Assembly (NCBI RefSeq): GCF_037126265.1
Contig: NZ_JAYLLN010000021.1
Location: 1 to 64,000 of the forward strand
DNA: 64,000 bases
Direction of reading: 5' to 3'
Origin: Sphingobacterium tenebrionis
Lineage (GTDB): Bacteria > Bacteroidota > Bacteroidia > Sphingobacteriales > Sphingobacteriaceae
The translations under genes and the position numbers were made by a program. The notes below the pieces were generated by a model. It ran no database searches, was not told the origin of the DNA, and saw nothing but the letters and a program-made list of their open reading frames with translations. Shown here one piece after another: positions 34,356-42,269 of the stretch. How positions within the stretch are numbered: position 1 is the first letter of the stretch; every line of letters starts with the position of its first letter.

Positions 34356-35675
34356 ATGGTCACGGAAATTATTATTATACTTGTCTTAATTGTATTAAAC
34401 GGAATTTTATCAGCTTCAGAGATTGCTATCGTCTCCAGTCGAAGAGCCCGACTCGCTGCTCAAAGTGAAAAAAATAATGGTGCTCGTGCAGCATTGCAAC
34501 TTAAAGAGAATCCCAACAACTTTCTTTCTACCGTACAGATTGGAATTACCCTTATCGGAATATTAACGGGTTTTTTCTCGGGTGGTACTATTTCAACCTT
34601 TATTGCTGATCAATTGAATCAGATTCCAGCATTATCCGCATATTCCAACCAAATATCGGTTATTCTAGTGGTTCTGATCATCACCTATTTATCCCTTGTC
34701 ATTGGAGAATTGGTACCTAAGCGCATAGGAATGGCAATTCCGGAGAAATATGCTTCCTTTATTGCGGTACCTATGTCTATTCTAAGTACCATAGTTAAAC
34801 CTTTTGTATGGTTACTAAGTGTATCTACTGATTTTATTGTCAAATTATTCAATATCAAATCCGGAAGCAATACGGTTACTGAAGAAGAAATCAAAGCTTT
34901 GGTAGATGAAGGCGTTGATAGTGGTGTAATTGAAGGTATCGAACATGACATGGTGGACCGCGTACTTAGCTTAGGTGACAAAAAAGCCATAAATCTTATG
35001 GTTCACCGAAGTAAAATAACTTATTTGGATATACAAAGGTCTTTTGAAGAGAATAAAGCCTTTATTTTGGCTGATGAACATACCGAATATCCTGTTTGTA
35101 ACGGGAATTTTGACCATGTGATCGGATTGGTTCATGTAAAAACTTTGTTTAAGGAATATTTGAGTGGAAGAGAGCCTGATCTTACGAAGATATTGCACCC
35201 TATCCCATTTGTAAACGAGAATACGTATGCATATAATGTCTTGCAAACACTGAAAACTTCTAAAGTTTTACAGGCCGCAGTTGTGGATGAATACGGTAGT
35301 CCGCAAGGTATCATCACCATGACGGATATTGTAGCTTCCTTAGTTGGTGGTTTTGATTCTCCTGAAAATGAAGAAAAGAAAACGATCAGAAAACGGGAAG
35401 ATGGCTCGTTTGTCATTGATGGTTCTTATCAATTAAGTGATTTTATTGAATTATTCAACCTTGACCTTTCTGAAGACGATGAGGATGAGATAGGTAATTT
35501 AACTACAGTAGCTGGCCTAGTGTTTTTATTGTTGGATCACATTCCAGAAGAAGGCGAGAAAGTGGTTTATAAAAACCTGGAATTTGAGGTGCTGGATATG
35601 GATGGTCACCGGATCGATAAATTGATTTTAAAGGCATTGAATCCTCCTCAGGATGAAACTTATAACATAGACTAA
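34356..35675 (+). CDS. CNNM/CorC-family membrane protein with CBS domains
   Basis: 439 residues: an N-terminal DUF21 (CNNM) membrane domain with three to four helices (about 1-180; LNGILSASEIAIVSSRRARL, IGELVPKRIG), a pair of CBS domains (about 205-325) and a C-terminal CorC_HlyC domain (about 345-430). Members are linked to magnesium or cobalt efflux and are often misnamed hemolysins. It is a single gene, followed by a large hairpin. Confidence 0.92.
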   Translation: MVTEIIIILVLIVLNGILSASEIAIVSSRRARLAAQSEKNNGARAALQLKENPNNFLSTVQIGITLIGILTGFFSGGTISTFIADQLNQIPALSAYSNQISVILVVLIITYLSLVIGELVPKRIGMAIPEKYASFIAVPMSILSTIVKPFVWLLSVSTDFIVKLFNIKSGSNTVTEEEIKALVDEGVDSGVIEGIEHDMVDRVLSLGDKKAINLMVHRSKITYLDIQRSFEENKAFILADEHTEYPVCNGNFDHVIGLVHVKTLFKEYLSGREPDLTKILHPIPFVNENTYAYNVLQTLKTSKVLQAAVVDEYGSPQGIITMTDIVASLVGGFDSPENEEKKTIRKREDGSFVIDGSYQLSDFIELFNLDLSEDDEDEIGNLTTVAGLVFLLLDHIPEEGEKVVYKNLEFEVLDMDGHRIDKLILKALNPPQDETYNID

Positions 35676-35722
35676 TAATTCTATATTAATTATTACAATT
35701 TCATACGCTAAAAATAATTCTT

Positions 35723-35762
35723 CAAGGCTAAGGAAATAATACCAATTATTTTCTTAGCCTTG
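35723..35762. terminator. Long perfect hairpin, probable bidirectional terminator
   Basis: Arms 35723-35740 and 35745-35762 pair over 18 bp with one G-U pair and the four-base loop ACCA. T tracts on either side are weak, but the position 48 bases past a stop codon, between convergent genes, fits a terminator. Confidence 0.65.
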
Positions 35763-35794
35763 ACTTATTTGGTTCATTATGGATCTGTATTTTA

Positions 35795-35870
35795 AGTGAG
35801 GTTTAAGTATCCTATAAGTGTGTTTTAGCACTTACACCTCACTTACACCTTACTTACATCTCACTTGCAA
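35795..35870. repeat. Degenerate 11-base tandem repeat with inverted copy
   Basis: ACTTACACCTC (35830-35840), ACTTACACCTT (35841-35851), ACTTACATCTC (35852-35862) and a decayed fourth copy beginning ACTTGCA (35863) lie head to tail. An inverted relative, AAGTGAGGTTTAAGT, occurs near 35795, and an inner TAAGTG/CACTTA pair can also form. Several alternative hairpins are therefore possible. Confidence 0.75.
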
Positions 35871-35963
35871 CATGAAGACAAAATATGTCTTGTCTGTCTT
35901 GTCCTTATATAGCTATACAGATATTGGATTAACTCAGAATTGGTTATTCAGGCTATAAGATGA

Positions 35964-36266
35964 TTAATTTGTGCTGAAAGAATTGATTAATTTAATCAGT
36001 TCACTTTTTTGCTGTAGTCCACTTTGCCTCCAAACTTGGGTTCCATTTTTATATAGGATTAAAGTAGGTACCCCTTGTACCTGGAATTTTGCAGCTACAG
36101 CTTGGTTTTTGTCCACATCAATTTTGATTATGCTTAATTTATCTCCCAATTCTGCCTTAACTTCTTGAAGGATGGGTGCCAATATCTGACAAGGGCCACA
36201 CCATGCTGCTGAGAAATCAACTAAAACCAATGCGTTACGTTGTATTATTTCGTTGAACGATGCCAT
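35964..36266 (-). CDS. trxA: Thioredoxin
   Basis: 100-residue single-domain thioredoxin that reduces disulfides in the cytoplasm. The redox site W22-C23-G24-P25-C26 is intact; the cis-proline segment is VQGVPTLILYKNG. No signal peptide. It is 28 bases after the lysozyme-like gene on the same strand, possibly co-transcribed, although no functional link is evident. Confidence 0.93.
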   Translation of the reverse strand: MASFNEIIQRNALVLVDFSAAWCGPCQILAPILQEVKAELGDKLSIIKIDVDKNQAVAAKFQVQGVPTLILYKNGTQVWRQSGLQQKSELIKLINSFSTN

Positions 36267-36294
36267 TATTATTTATTTAAAGAGAATAATTTAT

Positions 36295-37146
36295 TTAATT
36301 TAAAGGAAGACATAACTCCTCCAATTCTTCAATATCTCCATTGAACATATTAAGATCAACTGGTCCTTTTATTCCATTAACAGTTCCTTTTTCGGAGAAC
36401 TGCCATATATTCCAATGTTTTTTAGGTTTTTCAACCCAAAAATTATAATTGGCAATCCAAAGGGTATAGTCAGCAAATTCCTTTTCTAAAAAATCTGCAA
36501 AATATTTATCTCCCGAATAAAGAACAGGTTTTACCTGGAAATGTTTTTCTACCTGCAACAACCAACGTTTCAGTCCTACCTTTAAACTATCCATGGATTG
36601 ATTTCTAGGCATTTCTTCTATATCTAAAACTGGTGGAAGATCACCGGGTTCCAACTTTACAGTTCGAATAAAATTATTGGCCTGTTTAATGGAGTTTTCA
36701 TTCGGTCTAAAATAATGGTAAGCTCCTCGGAGTTTGTTCTTATCTTTAATGGACTTCCAATTGGATTTAAATTTGGAGTCTTTTGCTTTTTCGCCCATCG
36801 TCGCACGAACGAAGATAAAATCAATCGGAAACTCATCGTTAATTGTCAGGACTTGATCCCAGAAAATAGTTCCCTGATATTGCGATACATCAATGCCGTA
36901 GATTTTATCATCATGCCTCCGCATTAATTCTATATTCCTGACATCATATTTTCCATTATCTTCTTGGCTGATCTTTTCCTTTTCGAACCATTTTACCCAT
37001 AAATAGGCAATTCCAGCCCGGTGTTGGATACCAAAAATCACTAAGACAAAAACTGCAGGCAGAACAATACTCCAAATCAGTAATTTACGCTGATCTTGTT
37101 TATCTGGGGTTATTTTTTTCTTGACTGTTTTGCGGGTTTTTGTCAT
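36295..37146 (-). CDS. GH25-family lysozyme, membrane-anchored
   Basis: 283 residues. A basic cytoplasmic N-terminus and one TM helix (about 21-40) anchor a GH25 muramidase domain (about 82-280). The first catalytic aspartate is D86 in YGIDVSQYQG, and VLDIEE (173-178) holds the other acidic residues; GAYHYFRPN (141-149) is typical. It would cut the glycan strand of peptidoglycan from the periplasmic side. The ATG at 37146 is used; a TTG 36 bases upstream is less likely. Confidence 0.9.
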   Translation of the reverse strand: MTKTRKTVKKKITPDKQDQRKLLIWSIVLPAVFVLVIFGIQHRAGIAYLWVKWFEKEKISQEDNGKYDVRNIELMRRHDDKIYGIDVSQYQGTIFWDQVLTINDEFPIDFIFVRATMGEKAKDSKFKSNWKSIKDKNKLRGAYHYFRPNENSIKQANNFIRTVKLEPGDLPPVLDIEEMPRNQSMDSLKVGLKRWLLQVEKHFQVKPVLYSGDKYFADFLEKEFADYTLWIANYNFWVEKPKKHWNIWQFSEKGTVNGIKGPVDLNMFNGDIEELEELCLPLN

Positions 37147-37194
37147 ATTGCGTGAAATTAGGCTATTTCTGAATAACCTCAAAGAAAAATATAA

Positions 37195-38079
37195 ATGATC
37201 ATATACAATCCCAAAGACTGGCTAAGTACCACTATTTATCTTCATACTTTTCGAATTTTCAAAAGACTCCTTCCCTATTTGATTGCATCCGCAGTTATCT
37301 CAGCAGCATTGGCTTATTGGGAATTATCTTATGTGGATGCAGAAGATCGAAATATGTTGAAGAACGTCAGCATTGTTCATAGTTTATTGGGTTTTGTCTT
37401 GTCGCTACTCTTGGTGTTTAGAACGAATACAGCTTATGATAGATGGTGGGAGGCCAGAAAGCAATGGGGATCTCTTACCAATACCAGTAGGATTTTGGCC
37501 ATAAAGATGAATGCTTTTTTGTCTCCTGATGATAAAGTGAATAGAAGTTTTTATAGGAAATCAATCGCTTTATTTGCTGAGACGCTTTCATCCTATTTAA
37601 AATCTGATTATACCAAGTTTATGCTGGACGAAAAGATAAATCCGGAGTTGAATACATTGGATGATAAAAAACATGGACCTAACCAGGTTGCTGCATTGAT
37701 TTACAAGAAAACTAATATTTTATATAAAGAAGGTAAAATTACTGGGGACCAATTGATTACGCTAAACAAGGAATTAACGGCATTAACTGAAGTTACAGGA
37801 GCTTGTGAAAGAATTAAGAACACGCCTATCCCATTGGGCTATAGCTCATTCATAAAAACATTTATTATCTTGTATACAGCGACTTTACCGATTGGTTATG
37901 TGTTTTCTTTAGGCTATTTTGTGATTGCTGCTGTACCATTTATTTTTTATGTTTTGGCTGCTTTGGAAATGATTGGGGAGTCAATTGAAGAACCGTTTGG
38001 AGCTGATGCAGATGACCTGCCAATTGAAAAAATGGCTTCAAATATTAAAAAGCATTGTAATGAGATTCTGGTAGCTTAA
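37195..38079 (+). CDS. Bestrophin-family anion channel
   Basis: 294 residues of the bestrophin (YneE/UPF0187) family, pentameric anion channels of the inner membrane. Four hydrophobic segments in two pairs (about 28-50, 55-72, 210-235, 240-262), the FRTNTAYDRWWEARKQWG motif (about 80-97) and the C-terminal EPFGADADDLPIEKM segment are typical of the family. Divergent from the lysozyme gene. Confidence 0.93.
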   Translation: MIIYNPKDWLSTTIYLHTFRIFKRLLPYLIASAVISAALAYWELSYVDAEDRNMLKNVSIVHSLLGFVLSLLLVFRTNTAYDRWWEARKQWGSLTNTSRILAIKMNAFLSPDDKVNRSFYRKSIALFAETLSSYLKSDYTKFMLDEKINPELNTLDDKKHGPNQVAALIYKKTNILYKEGKITGDQLITLNKELTALTEVTGACERIKNTPIPLGYSSFIKTFIILYTATLPIGYVFSLGYFVIAAVPFIFYVLAALEMIGESIEEPFGADADDLPIEKMASNIKKHCNEILVA

Positions 38080-38098
38080 CTAAATCAATATCTCAAAC

Positions 38099-38130
38099 AA
38101 AAAAGCGAATCATGTCTGATTCGCTTTTTT
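38099..38130. terminator. Bidirectional terminator at the end of the exopolysaccharide operon
   Basis: Perfect 14-bp stem with A6 on the left and T6 on the right (AAAAAAGCGAATCA, loop TGTC). It ends the bestrophin gene on plus and the wzc gene, last of the exopolysaccharide operon, on minus. Confidence 0.93.
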
Positions 38131-38149
38131 AATGATTCATTATTTAAAT

Positions 38150-40552
38150 CTATCGTTTCTTAAAGATATTAAAAATTGATTTTTTCTTTTTATGGTTTCC
38201 ATAACCGTAACCATATCCATAACCATATCCACCATAACCATAACCATAGCTTCCATAGCCATAACGGGTATCATTAAATTTTACACCATTTAAAAGGATA
38301 GCCATATTGGTTAAATCTCCAGATTCATAGATTTTTTGAACTTCTGGCAATTGACGTTTATCCATCTTACCAGCACGTACAACAAATAAAGTCACATCGG
38401 TAATTCTATTAACAATCTTAGCATCAGCTACAATTCCTAATGGTACATTATCAACAATGATATAATCATAACGATTCTTTAACTCTGCAAATAAATTGTC
38501 AAGTCGTTCTGATAATAAAAGCTCCACTGGGTTAGGCGCTATTACTCCAATTGGAATGATATCAAGTCCGTCTGCAATTCTATCCTTATAAATAATATCA
38601 TCGATTTGCGTATTGCTATCGGCAAGATAATGTGTAATTCCTACTGGCATTGGAACTTTGGTTTTATGACTTAATGTTCCTTTTCTTAAATCCAAATCAA
38701 CTAAAACCACACGTTTTTTTAGAAAGGTAAAACTTACACCTAAATTAATGACAGAGAATGTTTTACCGGCTCCTACATTGAAGGAGGTGAAAGTCAAGAC
38801 TTTCTGTTCTTTATCCCCGGATGACATAAAGCCCAAATTTGTTCGGAATATCCGGAAGGCCTCAGTTACCTCATCGGTTCCCTGCTCTTTAACAACCACT
38901 TCCTGTTTTGCGGATTGCATATCCGTAGAAAATGGAATCTCTCCAGCAAATGGAATGGAAACTTCAAATTCGATATCCCGCTTGTTTCGAATCTTCGTAT
39001 TGAATAATAACATCAATAATAAAACGATCGCTGGAATTGCCAACCCTATTCCTATACCAATAGCAAGCTTCTTTAATTTATTTGGATAAATTGGCCAATC
39101 ACTTCCTGAGGCGGAGTCAATGATACGGATATTATCATCAGTCATCGCCTGGTTAATTGCATTTTCCTCTCGTTTATTCAATAAGAAAATATACAGTTCT
39201 TCTTTAACTTTTTGCTGGCGCTCCACAGAAAGCATCATCCGCTGTTTTGTTGGTAAGGATTGGGCTTTTCTGATAGCGGCATTTTCCTCCTGTTGAAGGT
39301 TTCTGATTTTAATATTAAAACCAGTGATTACATTGTCTACAGCTCTAACGATGTTTTCGCGCATAGCCACTAAAGCGTTGTCCATATCCTGGACAATAGG
39401 GTTGTTCGAGTTTTCCCCTGCTTGCAATCGATTCCTTTTTAAAAGGACACTATTATATTCAGAAATAATCGATTCAATGTTACCATCAACTAACCCAGTA
39501 TTGCTAGGAATAAGATCTCTTGCACGCGCGGGATCATTTAATCGTTGACGCATGATCTCTACCAATTTTTTCTGCGTTTCTATATCCTTACTCGTCGATT
39601 GGTACCCACGAGATTCAGACCAATATTGTTCGCCTGCAGCTTTTACATCCAAGCCTTGGTTTTGAATTTTCATTCCTTCTATATCGGATTCAACAGAACT
39701 TAATTCCTCTTCAATAATCGCTATCCTATCCCTAATAAAATCAGCCGTATTATGAGCTATCATATTCTTATCTTTGATAGTCATCACATTATAGACTTTT
39801 ATTAATTTGGTGATCATATCGGCAGCTCGCAATGGATTGCTATCTTCCATAGTAACCTGCAAAAGCTCTACATCTTCCAATTGACGAATTTGTAATTTAC
39901 CCAAGAAATAACCAACCATGGCATCTATAGGAGATTTGGTAATGGTAATCTGTTCATCAGAAGACTTACGGTAATTCAAATTGGGATTAAATTGAATTAT
40001 CATTTTTCCAACGGGAGTATTTACCAATTGGTTCAAAGGAACAATAATAGATTTTGCCTCTTTATTAGTAGAAAAATCTGATAATTCCACTTCATTAGCA
40101 TCTTTACGTCGTAAATTGAAAGAAAAACCTGCATTTTGGTTGATGCCTTCAAATTCTACTAAATAAGGTGATGTGCGATATAATTCTAATGTACGCAGTC
40201 CCGATTTAACTGAATAGCTAATATCTGTATTTAGTGAATCAATGGTATTTCGCATTAATTCTTTTGAACGTAATTGTAAAATCTCACTGTTTACATTGAC
40301 GGCATTATAAAAGTTATTAGGTCGTGCAATCCGTGTAGCAACCATGGTATTACTAGCTGTCTTAATCATAACAGTTTCAGACTGGCTATATAAATAAGGA
40401 GTCTTACTATATTGATAATAATAATATCCTCCAAAAATCAATACAGATAATAAGAACCATTTCCAGTTGGCTAATAAATAGCGGAAAAGATCTAATATAT
40501 TGATTGACTTTTCTTGTTGTTTTTGCATATATGTGTTACTTATTTTAGACAT
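38150..40552 (-). CDS. wzc: Polysaccharide co-polymerase with tyrosine autokinase domain (Wzc-like)
   Basis: 800 residues combining a Wzz chain-length domain with a bacterial tyrosine kinase. TM1 (about 33-50), a long periplasmic coiled-coil part (about 60-490), TM2 (about 495-515), then the kinase: Walker A NVGAGKT (592-598, where GxGKS/T is usual), Walker A' VDLDLRKG (618-625) and Walker B VDNVP (700-704). The tail has ten tyrosines between 764 and 784 in a Gly-Tyr repeat, followed by a basic end; such clusters are autophosphorylated in Wzc. It controls polymer length and export together with wza. Last gene of the operon. Confidence 0.93.
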   Translation of the reverse strand: MSKISNTYMQKQQEKSINILDLFRYLLANWKWFLLSVLIFGGYYYYQYSKTPYLYSQSETVMIKTASNTMVATRIARPNNFYNAVNVNSEILQLRSKELMRNTIDSLNTDISYSVKSGLRTLELYRTSPYLVEFEGINQNAGFSFNLRRKDANEVELSDFSTNKEAKSIIVPLNQLVNTPVGKMIIQFNPNLNYRKSSDEQITITKSPIDAMVGYFLGKLQIRQLEDVELLQVTMEDSNPLRAADMITKLIKVYNVMTIKDKNMIAHNTADFIRDRIAIIEEELSSVESDIEGMKIQNQGLDVKAAGEQYWSESRGYQSTSKDIETQKKLVEIMRQRLNDPARARDLIPSNTGLVDGNIESIISEYNSVLLKRNRLQAGENSNNPIVQDMDNALVAMRENIVRAVDNVITGFNIKIRNLQQEENAAIRKAQSLPTKQRMMLSVERQQKVKEELYIFLLNKREENAINQAMTDDNIRIIDSASGSDWPIYPNKLKKLAIGIGIGLAIPAIVLLLMLLFNTKIRNKRDIEFEVSIPFAGEIPFSTDMQSAKQEVVVKEQGTDEVTEAFRIFRTNLGFMSSGDKEQKVLTFTSFNVGAGKTFSVINLGVSFTFLKKRVVLVDLDLRKGTLSHKTKVPMPVGITHYLADSNTQIDDIIYKDRIADGLDIIPIGVIAPNPVELLLSERLDNLFAELKNRYDYIIVDNVPLGIVADAKIVNRITDVTLFVVRAGKMDKRQLPEVQKIYESGDLTNMAILLNGVKFNDTRYGYGSYGYGYGGYGYGYGYGYGNHKKKKSIFNIFKKR

Positions 40553-40556
40553 AGTT

Positions 40557-41348
40557 TTATTTTTTGAATACAGCTAACATAGTAAACACCAGGGTAGTTA
40601 ATCCTGTAAACATACCAATATATCTCCAGGTCATATCCTCTCTAGGTGTAGTAACAGCTGTTCTAGGTTTCACATATACAATATCATTCTGTTTTAAATG
40701 GAAAGTGGGAGATTCAAAGAGAGCTACCTTTTCGATATCATTCAAATACATTTTCCGTGTTCCATTTTCCTCACGGATGACAGCAACTTCATTTGTCATC
40801 GCGTTATTGGTTAATCCACCACTACGTGTAATCGCTTCCAATAAATTGATTTGACCGTCTGGTACATTTAGAATTCCAATACCCCCTACTTCACCCATCA
40901 TAATGATTTTCAAATTGGTCAATTCAACTTTAACAGTAGCATCATTTAAAATTTTATCACCTTCTAATCTACTTTTGATAAGGTTCTTTATCTCATCAAT
41001 AGATTTTCCTTCTACATTTAGGGTTCCTAAAATTGGAAATTCAATATTTCCATTCTGATCCACTAGGTAACCTCTATCTGAGCCGACTACATTTGATAAA
41101 ATAGCTCCCTTTTCATCCACAGTATATAGTCCAGATTCATTATTAAATGGAGCGGCTAATTCCGGATTTTTTGAGCCAACTTGTATACTTAATCGGTCAT
41201 TGGCTTGAATTTTCAATGGTGGAATTTTTTCCATTTCATATTGAAGGTTTGGAGACATATCTTCCACGAATACGACCTTTTTGGATACCAAACAAGAATT
41301 CAATAATAAGAGCGTAAAAACGCTAATTCCGAAAATGATTTTTTTCAT
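40557..41348 (-). CDS. wza: Outer membrane polysaccharide export lipoprotein (Wza-like)
   Basis: 263 residues with lipobox LLLNSC (Cys19), a Poly_export domain (about 45-145), an SLBB domain (about 148-225; MMGEVGGIGILNVPDGQI) and a C-terminal hydrophobic helix (MFTGLTTLVFTMLAVF). It is shorter than E. coli Wza (379), as is common in Bacteroidota. It forms the outer membrane exit channel and docks on Wzc, whose gene follows four bases later. Confidence 0.92.
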   Translation of the reverse strand: MKKIIFGISVFTLLLLNSCLVSKKVVFVEDMSPNLQYEMEKIPPLKIQANDRLSIQVGSKNPELAAPFNNESGLYTVDEKGAILSNVVGSDRGYLVDQNGNIEFPILGTLNVEGKSIDEIKNLIKSRLEGDKILNDATVKVELTNLKIIMMGEVGGIGILNVPDGQINLLEAITRSGGLTNNAMTNEVAVIREENGTRKMYLNDIEKVALFESPTFHLKQNDIVYVKPRTAVTTPREDMTWRYIGMFTGLTTLVFTMLAVFKK

Positions 41349-41358
41349 GATGGATTTT

Positions 41359-42267
41359 TTATGTGGATAAGTTAGTGTATGACAAAGATGCAGCTTCAGC
41401 GTTAGGTAAACAAACTAAATTTGCTATTGGTATAATTTGAACAATTTGAATTAAAATATCGGTCATGGATGAAAACAGGTCGGCATTCCATCGAATGGCT
41501 GAACAGCTCGGTAAAACGGATATCAATTTATCGGTATTTTCCATAAAGGTTAGTGTGTTTTGAGGTCCTTGCTTTAATCTCACAAAACCAGCCAATTTCC
41601 TTTTTTCGTTACGATAACAGGCTGTTTTTCCGCTCCAAGGCGTACCAAAAATTAAAACTTCGCCATTTATCAAACGAATTGCTGGATTATCATCATTTAA
41701 CAATGAAAATCCAGGAATGTTTTCTAACCAAAGTCTACTGTGTGTACTCTTTCCAGTACCACTTTTTCCTAAAAACGCGAATGCATTTAGCCCATTTTCA
41801 ACCACAGAAGCATGGATTAAAATGGTATTTTCAGATAAAGAGGCTTGAGCAAATATTACCATTAAAAACCAGGTTAAAACATTCTCTTTATATTTGTTAA
41901 AACTTGCTGCTTTAATCCGAACCTTTTTAAAATCTTTACTACTTAGCATGGACCATTCAAATTGACCATCCTCACTTTTTAGAATCGTTAAATACTGGTC
42001 TCCATATTCATAAAATTTGAATCTATCCTGCCAGAAATTGGAAATATCAGAAAGTAATTTAGCCTCTTTCAGATCATAGGATAATTCATTAAACGAAACC
42101 TCAACTCTACTAATAATTGGAATTTCTTCAGAAAATTTGGATTTAAAATCTGTAAAAGAAGGTAATATAACATCCAAATTGAAGGTTTGAGGAACTTGAA
42201 GTTCTAATCCAAGACCTGCAACTGCATAATAAACCGTTTTGTGCATAGTTTCCAATTTTGAATGCAT
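41359..42267 (-). CDS. HPr-kinase-like P-loop kinase of a peptide-tailoring type block
   Basis: 302 residues. The N-terminal part (1-140) has no recognisable motif. The C-terminal part is an HprK-like core: IHAS (151-154), P-loop GKSGTGKS (167-174), NDD (191-193) and GTPWSGKT (208-215). The same order of motifs occurs in kinases that phosphorylate lasso peptides (the PadeK type) and in HPr-related kinases of other polysaccharide loci. No HPr protein is encoded nearby. It is the last of five genes that look like a peptide-modifying set, just before wza. An alternative start at 42246 exists. Substrate unknown; phosphorylation of a peptide or a glycan-linked hydroxyl is inference. Confidence 0.8.
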   Translation of the reverse strand: MHSKLETMHKTVYYAVAGLGLELQVPQTFNLDVILPSFTDFKSKFSEEIPIISRVEVSFNELSYDLKEAKLLSDISNFWQDRFKFYEYGDQYLTILKSEDGQFEWSMLSSKDFKKVRIKAASFNKYKENVLTWFLMVIFAQASLSENTILIHASVVENGLNAFAFLGKSGTGKSTHSRLWLENIPGFSLLNDDNPAIRLINGEVLIFGTPWSGKTACYRNEKRKLAGFVRLKQGPQNTLTFMENTDKLISVLPSCSAIRWNADLFSSMTDILIQIVQIIPIANLVCLPNAEAASLSYTNLST

Positions 42268-42269
42268 GA

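Larger units (their letters stand above)
35676..35963. other. Intergenic stretch with hairpins and a short tandem repeat
   Basis: 288 bases between convergent genes with no coding potential recognised. It holds the 18-bp hairpin at 35723-35762 and the repeat cluster at 35795-35870, both listed separately. Confidence 0.75.

Noticed and set aside
35830..35870. A small CRISPR array
   Set aside because: Units are 11 bases and head to tail with no spacers, and no cas gene is present.
38190..38275. A non-coding microsatellite
   Set aside because: The hexamer repeat lies in frame inside wzc and codes the Tyr-rich tail.
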